Assembly (NCBI GenBank): GCA_934177995.1
Contig: CAKPPW010000020.1
Location: 1 to 26,681, forward strand
Source: an uncultured Bacilli bacterium
GTDB lineage: Bacteria; Bacillota_I; Bacilli_A; RF39; UBA660
DNA length: 26,681 nt
Direction: 5' to 3'
Shown: positions 20,901 through 26,681 of the stretch, piece by piece
Layout: each line of letters opens with the position of its first letter
How positions within the stretch are numbered: the stretch's first letter is position 1
Translations under genes and position numbers: made by a program
The notes under the pieces: model-generated
Database searches by the model: none
What the model was told of the DNA's origin: nothing
The model's input: the letters and a program-made list of their open reading frames with translations, nothing else

Positions 20901-23495
20901 CTATAACCATCTTTTGTATTTTTTAATATACATCTTCTTAACTATTTCCTCTACTACTATATATAGTAGTGATAAGAAGATTACAAATATATAAAAGTTA
21001 AGTGGCAGATAAGTGAAATGAAATGATTTAATAGGTGCTAATAAAATTGGTAATATCATAGATGCTATTATACATAGAAAAGTAGAAATTAATAAATATT
21101 TATTAGCAGTTGATTCTATAAATGGTATCTTAGCCGTTCTTACAAAATGTACTATTAAGGTTTGTGAAATAACCCCTTCAATAAACCAAGCGGTTTGAAA
21201 CATTACCGCATGATTAGCATCAAAACCTAATAAATAGTAAAAACCAATAAATGCTACTATATCAATTGAGGAAGCTACAACTCCCATAATATTCATAAAC
21301 CTTCTTAAATCACTAGTATCCCACTTATGAGGTACTATTAAAAATTCTTTATCGACATCATCAAATGGTATCATTGTTTGTGACATATCATACAATAAGT
21401 CTTGAAGTAAAAATTGAATAGGAAGCATTGGTAAGAATGGTAAGAAAATACTGGCTAAGAAGACACTAAAGACATCTCCAAAAGCAGCTGATAAAGCCAT
21501 TTTCATATATTTCATAATATTTCCATAGACTTTTCTTCCTTCTAATACTCCTTCATAAACTACCTTTAAACTTTTCTTAAGAAGAATTATATCACTAGCT
21601 TCTTTGGCAATAGAAGTAGCTGTATTAACACTTATACCTACATCTGCTCTAATAAGACTAGGAGCATCATTAACTCCATCACCCATATAACCAACAACAT
21701 GTCCATTTTCTTTTAGTAATTTAATAATGTTATCTTTCTCTAATGGGGTAAGTCTAGCAAAAACAGATACCTCTTCTACTACTCTTTTCTGCTCATCCAA
21801 GCTAAGTTTATTAAATTCTTCACCTGTTATAACTTTTTGATTAGGAATAGCTGCTAAAGAACAAATATTTTGTGTTGCTTCTACATTATCACCTGTTAAT
21901 ATCTTAGTAGTAATACCAACTCTTTTTAAATTATTAATAGTGTTTTTAACTCCTGGTTTAATTGGATCTTCAAAAGCTACTACTCCTAAAAAAACTAATC
22001 CTTTATCATCAGTAATATTATTATCAGTATACTTTTTACTAGCAAGAGCAATTACTTGCATTCCTTTTTTACTTAATTCTCTAGCTTTAGTTAAAATATC
22101 ATCTCTTATTTTCTTATTAAGTTTAATTATTTCTTTATTTAAATAAATGCTATCACAACTATCCATTACTTCTATTAAAGCTCCTTTAGTAATCATTCTA
22201 TAATCGTTAGAATCTTTTATAATAATACTAGCTTTTCTTCTTTCATAATCAAATGGTATTTCATCTACCTTTTCATATTTATCTATTTCAATATTTCTTT
22301 TCTTAGCATAAGTAATAATCGCTTTATCTACTATATTTTTTATTCCCGTACTATAAATACTATTTATATAAGCATATTTCAAAACATCTATACTATCTTT
22401 AAATTCACTATCAAGTGACAAAGTAAGTATTATTTCTCCTTTAGTTAAAGTACCTGTCTTATCAGTACATAAAACATCTATTGCTCCTAAATTTTCAATC
22501 GCTTCACTTCTTTTTACTAAAGTATCTTTTTTAGCTAGTGATTTAGCACCTTTACTTAAGTTTACGTTAACTATCATTGGTAGCATTGATGGGGTAATAC
22601 CAACTGCTACTGAAACTGCAAAGAAGAAAGCTTCTAAGATATTGTGATGAATAAGAGCATTTAAGATAAACACTAATACTGTAATAACTAGCATATATTG
22701 AATTAAGGTTTTACTAATTGCATTCATTCCTATTTCAAAGTTAGTTAAGGTCTTATTTTTTAGAGTTGACTTAGATATATTTCCAAGATAAGTATCCTTT
22801 CCTGTTTTAATAACCAAAGCTTTACCTCTTCCTGTTACTACACTAGTATTCATGAGTAATATTCTCTCCATTGAAAGTAAGCTTTTACCGTTTTTACTAA
22901 TTTTCTTTTCTACTGGAACACTTTCACCAGTAAATACTCCTTGATTAACAAATAAGTCCTTAGATTCTAATAAAATAGCATCACTAGGTATAATACTACC
23001 GGCATTAAGTTCAATTATATCCCCTACTACTATATCTTTTGTAGGTATCTCTTTTACTATACCTTGTCTAATAACCGTAGTTACTGTAAATATCTTAGAC
23101 TTTAGTTTTAAATCAAATTTATAAGCCGAATAGTCTTGAATAAGTCTAATAACACTACTAGTAAGTGCTAACATTACAATTATTAAAGAACCAAGTCTAT
23201 CTCCTAGCAAAAAGTTAATAGTGGCTAAAATTATTAGGATATAGATAAATGGATCTTTAAAAGAATCTATTAAAAAGGTAAAAATACTTTTCTTCTTTTC
23301 CTCATTAATAACGTTTTTTCCATATTCTTCTCGTCTTTTAGCAACTTCCTTACTGCTAAGTCCAGCATCTTTACTATTAAATATTTTAAATAGATAATCT
23401 TTATCTTTATCTACATAATCTTTATATTCTTTATATAATATTTCTTCATTAAAACTTACTACATTTTTCTTAGAGGTTTTTTGTATCATGCACAT
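20901..23495 (-). CDS. mgtA: Magnesium-translocating P-type ATPase, MgtA/MgtB type
   Basis: 864 aa. P3B-type Mg2+ importer of the cytoplasmic membrane. In order: N-terminal 'GLSSKEVAKRREEYGKNVI' (cation ATPase N domain), 'FVNQGVFTGESVPVEKK' with TGES (189-192), membrane motif 'VGITPSMLPMIVNVNLSKGA' (299-318) that is diagnostic of MgtA, DKTGTLT (345-351), 'GYMGDGVNDAPSLIRADVGISV', and the C-terminal helices with 'DLLYDMSQTMIPFDDVD', also MgtA-specific. The start is 23495 or the ATG 6 nt downstream. No Mg2+-sensing leader (M-box) precedes it: only 55 bp separate it from the ABC gene, with a weak hairpin and a T-run that may partly terminate. Confidence 0.95.
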   Translation of the reverse strand: MCMIQKTSKKNVVSFNEEILYKEYKDYVDKDKDYLFKIFNSKDAGLSSKEVAKRREEYGKNVINEEKKKSIFTFLIDSFKDPFIYILIILATINFLLGDRLGSLIIVMLALTSSVIRLIQDYSAYKFDLKLKSKIFTVTTVIRQGIVKEIPTKDIVVGDIIELNAGSIIPSDAILLESKDLFVNQGVFTGESVPVEKKISKNGKSLLSMERILLMNTSVVTGRGKALVIKTGKDTYLGNISKSTLKNKTLTNFEIGMNAISKTLIQYMLVITVLVFILNALIHHNILEAFFFAVSVAVGITPSMLPMIVNVNLSKGAKSLAKKDTLVKRSEAIENLGAIDVLCTDKTGTLTKGEIILTLSLDSEFKDSIDVLKYAYINSIYSTGIKNIVDKAIITYAKKRNIEIDKYEKVDEIPFDYERRKASIIIKDSNDYRMITKGALIEVMDSCDSIYLNKEIIKLNKKIRDDILTKARELSKKGMQVIALASKKYTDNNITDDKGLVFLGVVAFEDPIKPGVKNTINNLKRVGITTKILTGDNVEATQNICSLAAIPNQKVITGEEFNKLSLDEQKRVVEEVSVFARLTPLEKDNIIKLLKENGHVVGYMGDGVNDAPSLIRADVGISVNTATSIAKEASDIILLKKSLKVVYEGVLEGRKVYGNIMKYMKMALSAAFGDVFSVFLASIFLPFLPMLPIQFLLQDLLYDMSQTMIPFDDVDKEFLIVPHKWDTSDLRRFMNIMGVVASSIDIVAFIGFYYLLGFDANHAVMFQTAWFIEGVISQTLIVHFVRTAKIPFIESTANKYLLISTFLCIIASMILPILLAPIKSFHFTYLPLNFYIFVIFLSLLYIVVEEIVKKMYIKKYKRWL

Positions 23496-23550
23496 CCCTA
23501 CCTTCTAATTAATTATAAAACATAAAAAAAGAAATTTAAAGTAATAATGG

Positions 23551-25281
23551 CTAATCCATTTTAACAATTTCTTTTTCATAAAGATTTCTATATAGATTAC
23601 TGTTTTTTAACAACTCCTTATGTGTACCTTCAGCTTTTATTCTACCATCATCAAGCAATAATATTCTATCAGCATTCTGAATTGTTGATAAACGGTGAGC
23701 AATCATCAAAATTGTATAATCTTTTTGTAAGTTGTCTATAGCTTTTTGTATTTTTGCCTGAGTTTCGTTATCAAGAGCACTACTAGCTTCATCAAAAAGA
23801 ATGATTTCTGTCTTTTGAAGAAATGCTCTTGCTATTGCTAATCTTTGTTTTTCTCCACCTGATAAATTAACTCCACCTTCCCCTACTATTGTATCGTATT
23901 TATTAGGTAGAGAACTAATATATTCATCCAAGCATGCTAATTTACAAGCCTCTATCATTTCTTCCTCTGTTAAATCTTTCTTTACTAGTTTTAAATTGTC
24001 TTTAATACTCATATTAAAGATATACGGATTTTGACTAACAATGGTAATGTTACCTCTGATAGTATCTTTATCTAATTTTTTTATATTAACACCATCCATC
24101 GTGATTGTCCCATCATAATTATCATACATTTTGCATAGTAGATTGAAGATTGTGGTTTTACCTGCTCCACTTTTTCCAACAAAAGCAACTGTTTCATTAG
24201 CATTAACTTTGAAACTTAAATCATTAAGAACCAACTTAGTATTGTATTTAAAAGTAACATTTTTAAATTCAAAATCTCCATTAATTTTAGTTAGATGCTC
24301 ATTACCAAACTTTTCTTTTTGATATTTAGTATTATCAAATATATCAAAAACACGAGAAGCTGATAAATTAAATTTCTTAATTAATTCGTGAAAAGAAGTA
24401 ATATTTTGTATCAAATTATCATAACTACTACCAAAGTTTATAATAACAACACCAACTGCTGCCGAAATAGCATTTATTCTTATCTGAGAAACAACTATTA
24501 GAAGTGTTATAAAGTTGCATACATCTGAAAATGACCATCTTACAAGAAGATATGATAAATTTCTATTTTCCATTTCATACTTTTGATTATTTAATTTTCT
24601 AAATCTATCTTTAAGTTCTGTTAAAAAGCTAACTTCTCCATTTAGCATTTTAATATCCTCTGCACCACGAACTATTTCACCAGCAAAACCAGTCATTGAA
24701 TCATTATATTTTTTGTACTCTTTTTCACTCTTATTATATTTATCTATTCTTTTTGTTTCAAGAAGTAATCTTGCTAAAAGGGCAAATAAAACAAAGAAAA
24801 ACATCGGTTTACATAATATAAAATAGCTAACTATTATTCCTAAATTAGAAACAATTCCATTAATATATTCACTCATATCAGTAAAGATTGTAGAAATACT
24901 TTTAGTATCATCAACTAATCTCTGAATAAATACACCAGAACTATTTTCTTCTAAAGTTTTATTATTAAGTTTTAATATTTCTTTCCCTAAATCAGCCTGT
25001 ATATCAATATAAATTTCTCTAAATATTTTCTCATAAAGTCTATTTCTAAAAAAGTAAAATGTATCATCTATAATATACAAGCTTAAAATAACTATACCAG
25101 TATAAATTACTTGATCAAATTTATTATCTGTTAGATTAACAATTATAGTTGAAAAAACAAATGGAAAAGCAACACTAAAAACTATATTAAATAAACTTAA
25201 TACTATATAAGTAATTATTCCTCTTTTTTCTTTTTTAGCATATTTCCAAATACACTTAATATTCTTTATAAATTCATGCAT
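23551..25281 (-). CDS. ABC transporter, fused permease and ATP-binding domains
   Basis: About 576 aa, a half-transporter that should dimerise, exporter type. Six membrane helices over about residues 20-290 precede the ATPase: Walker A GKSGAGKT (about 369-376), Q-loop 'VSQNPYIFNMSI', signature LSGGEKQRLAIARAF, Walker B 'EIILFDEASSALD', and the switch His in 'AHRLSTIQNADRILLLDDGRI'. The catalytic Glu is present. Substrate unknown. The ATG at 25281 is chosen because GGAGGTG lies 7 nt before it; the in-frame TTG at 25296 would lie upstream of that site. It follows the DUF1848 gene by 22 bp in the same operon. Confidence 0.93.
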   Translation of the reverse strand: MHEFIKNIKCIWKYAKKEKRGIITYIVLSLFNIVFSVAFPFVFSTIIVNLTDNKFDQVIYTGIVILSLYIIDDTFYFFRNRLYEKIFREIYIDIQADLGKEILKLNNKTLEENSSGVFIQRLVDDTKSISTIFTDMSEYINGIVSNLGIIVSYFILCKPMFFFVLFALLARLLLETKRIDKYNKSEKEYKKYNDSMTGFAGEIVRGAEDIKMLNGEVSFLTELKDRFRKLNNQKYEMENRNLSYLLVRWSFSDVCNFITLLIVVSQIRINAISAAVGVVIINFGSSYDNLIQNITSFHELIKKFNLSASRVFDIFDNTKYQKEKFGNEHLTKINGDFEFKNVTFKYNTKLVLNDLSFKVNANETVAFVGKSGAGKTTIFNLLCKMYDNYDGTITMDGVNIKKLDKDTIRGNITIVSQNPYIFNMSIKDNLKLVKKDLTEEEMIEACKLACLDEYISSLPNKYDTIVGEGGVNLSGGEKQRLAIARAFLQKTEIILFDEASSALDNETQAKIQKAIDNLQKDYTILMIAHRLSTIQNADRILLLDDGRIKAEGTHKELLKNSNLYRNLYEKEIVKMD

Positions 25282-25303
25282 AGTTTTCACCTCCAAATTA
25301 TAT

Positions 25304-26191
25304 TTATGTTTTTCTTATTTTTATCGTATCTTTATCAGCAAGATGTCCAATTAATAGTGATGAGTTTACATCATGGTTACTATAGTTTTCATTAACTTTT
25401 ACTTCATCATAATTAGCATAGCAATATTTACATAGGTATTTACAAGAATTATAAGCACCAATATCTACCATTTCAACACAATTACAAAGATTTCCTTTTC
25501 GCATTTTTCCTTTTTTATAGTTCTTACCAGTTAAAGAATATGCTAGTTGTTTACTAAGACAATCTTCTTTAATAAAACCATACTCCACTAAGTTTTCTTT
25601 CTCAAAACATGTTTGACAAGTAATATTATATTTACTAGCTATTCTACTAAAGTTAACTCCTATTTCTTTATAATCTTCTTTAGTAAAAGGAATTATCTTT
25701 AAACTATTCATATTCTTTCTTACATTCTTATAATCATCAATAAAAGAAATTATTATATGATTAGTACAACCAGTAAGCAAAGAACAAAGTCTTTCAAAAG
25801 CTTTAATATGATAATTTAGATTATACTTTTCACTTAGAAAAATAGGATCATATCTAATATAAATATTATCTTTACCAATAATATCAGCTATTTGTTTGAC
25901 TCCATCTATTATTAAACTTTTGTTAGGAACATTTAGTTCTATATCATTTTTATATGGTGTTATTGTTACATTAAATAAGACTTTCTTTTTAAACTTCTTT
26001 AGATAAGGTATTATAGGTAAAGGATTCTTAGTACAAAAGTATAATAAGTCTACATCATCAAAATAAATCCTACTTACTAAACTAGGATAAAAAGGATTTC
26101 TAACATCAACATACCCTTCTTTATATCTATTAATAAACCAGGGAGTATAAAAAGCTACTATATCAGTTCTACCACTTACAAATAAAATCAT
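25304..26191 (-). CDS. DUF1848 family protein, probable Fe-S protein
   Basis: 295 aa. The opening 'ILFVSGRTDIVAFYTPWFINRYKEG', then 'VRNPFYPSLVSRI', 'FCTKNPLPIIPYL', 'NVTITPY' and 'YIRYDPIFLS' follow the DUF1848 pattern. Eight cysteines are conserved in style: 192/195, 211, 236/238 and 250/254/257 (CNC, then CKYLCKYC). The last group, CxxxCxxC, is the radical-SAM-type spacing, though it is at the C-terminus. The family is thought to be radical-SAM related; its reaction is unknown. The ATG at 26191 is 9 bp behind the 107-aa gene, so the two are co-translated. Confidence 0.9.
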   Translation of the reverse strand: MILFVSGRTDIVAFYTPWFINRYKEGYVDVRNPFYPSLVSRIYFDDVDLLYFCTKNPLPIIPYLKKFKKKVLFNVTITPYKNDIELNVPNKSLIIDGVKQIADIIGKDNIYIRYDPIFLSEKYNLNYHIKAFERLCSLLTGCTNHIIISFIDDYKNVRKNMNSLKIIPFTKEDYKEIGVNFSRIASKYNITCQTCFEKENLVEYGFIKEDCLSKQLAYSLTGKNYKKGKMRKGNLCNCVEMVDIGAYNSCKYLCKYCYANYDEVKVNENYSNHDVNSSLLIGHLADKDTIKIRKT

Positions 26192-26200
26192 TTTTCACCA

Positions 26201-26524
26201 TTATAATTTCTTAATTTTAAATTTACAAATAGGAATATTTTCTTTATTTGTTACATTATAATCAGTAACTCTTTTAGCATATAAATCTTTAACAATATCA
26301 TTTGTTCTAATATTACGAATATCTAGTCCTTTACTAAATCTATCATCATAAAACTCTATAGCATCAGTATAACCGAATAGAAACCAGTCTTCTTTAATTG
26401 TATCTTCCAAAACATTTACATTAATCATAGCTTGATTAGTTACGACAGATCCTAAAAAATCATACTTTCCATTTATAAAGCCATTCTTATAAGCTAAAAA
26501 TCTAGTCATTAATATTTCTTCCAT
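26201..26524 (-). CDS. Hypothetical protein, 107 aa, first gene of the DUF1848-Sir2 operon
   Basis: I recognise no family. It is a soluble, mixed-charge protein without cysteines except one near the end (ICKFKIKKL). It has aromatic-rich segments such as 'DWFLFGYTDAIEFYDDRF'. Two starts are possible: ATG at 26524 (GGGAAG upstream) and ATG at 26509 (GGAAG upstream, MTRFLAYKNG). The tight link to the DUF1848 gene suggests a partner protein, or a chaperone or substrate for that putative iron-sulfur enzyme. Confidence 0.75.
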   Translation of the reverse strand: MEEILMTRFLAYKNGFINGKYDFLGSVVTNQAMINVNVLEDTIKEDWFLFGYTDAIEFYDDRFSKGLDIRNIRTNDIVKDLYAKRVTDYNVTNKENIPICKFKIKKL

Positions 26525-26566
26525 ATTTTTCTTCCCTTCTTTTATATATTTTTTTCAAGTAGGATT

Positions 26567-26594
26567 ATTATACCATAGAAATTATGTTCGTCAA
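26567..26594 (-). promoter_or_regulatory. Promoter of the five-gene DUF1848-ABC-mgtA-Sir2 operon
   Basis: Minus strand TTGACG (26594-26589), 16-bp spacer, TATAAT (26572-26567) with TGG before it. It is the only strong promoter I see for the five genes. The rest of the right edge (26595-26681) is AT-rich with no gene. Confidence 0.8.
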
Positions 26595-26681
26595 GTTTTT
26601 TTATTTTGAGTTTCGGCTTTTTTCTAAAAAAACTTTAGGTAAAACTATAATTTTTTTAAATTTCATCACATTAACTAGAAA

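Noticed and set aside
23496..23550. Mg2+ riboswitch (M-box) before mgtA
   Set aside because: The gap is only 55 bp, far too short for an M-box, and contains just a weak hairpin.
1..26681. CRISPR array or phage structural genes
   Set aside because: No regularly spaced repeats with unique spacers and no phage head, tail or lysis genes were seen.

Overview
The window is AT-rich, low-GC Gram-positive chromosome. It carries sporulation genes (forespore sigma factor SigG, a YlmC/YmxH-type PRC-barrel protein, YunB, a YutH/CotS-like protein), Shine-Dalgarno sites of the GGAGG/AGGTG type, and tRNA genes with encoded CCA ends. This points to a Bacillota lineage with endospore-forming ancestry, most likely a small-genome, AT-rich member of Bacilli or a related gut group. 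That placement is inferred from gene content and composition only.

Layout. 1-1770: minus-strand lemA and a DUF2207 surface/membrane protein cut by the left edge. 1850-4040: a small decayed integrated element. It holds a candidate structured RNA, a 90-aa unknown protein with a hairpin over its ribosome site, a leader-peptide attenuator, and a recombinase pseudogene in which a serine-recombinase front is joined to a tyrosine-integrase back. 4139-7525: recG, an unknown protein and a FabG-like dehydrogenase. 8117-9001: ten tRNA genes on the minus strand with one strong promoter and one strong terminator. 9071-15764: an S1-domain protein, a NifU-like scaffold (YutI type), a YutH-like protein, a long coiled-coil protein, a DUF1292 protein, yutD, yunB, a PRC-barrel protein, sigG and an RluD-type pseudouridine synthase. 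The yutI/yutH/yutD/yunB content resembles the yut-yun region of Bacillus subtilis. 15834-16874: tRNA-Ile, -Asn, -Glu and -Ser, with a candidate type I toxin-antitoxin module between Glu and Ser. 16924-20149: a CtpE-like P-type ATPase and a divergent membrane protein. 20160-26594: one long minus-strand operon with a 107-aa unknown protein, a DUF1848 iron-sulfur-type protein, an ABC exporter, an MgtA-type Mg2+ ATPase and a Sir2 deacetylase.

Most interesting points. (1) A 24-aa hydrophobic peptide ORF (16415-16489, minus) has its SD inside a hairpin. A convergent antisense RNA covers its 3' UTR, and a perfect 13-nt complementarity links the predicted 5' end of the mRNA to its 3' end. These are hallmarks of type I toxins, and I do not recognise the peptide family. 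A 20-bp perfect palindrome lies on the antisense promoter. (2) The sigG leader has a 9-bp hairpin overlapping the SD, and a sigma-G-type promoter lies inside it. Autoregulatory transcripts would therefore lack the inhibitory arm, while read-through transcripts would carry it. (3) The hybrid recombinase relic and its attenuator record a deletion between two different recombinase genes.
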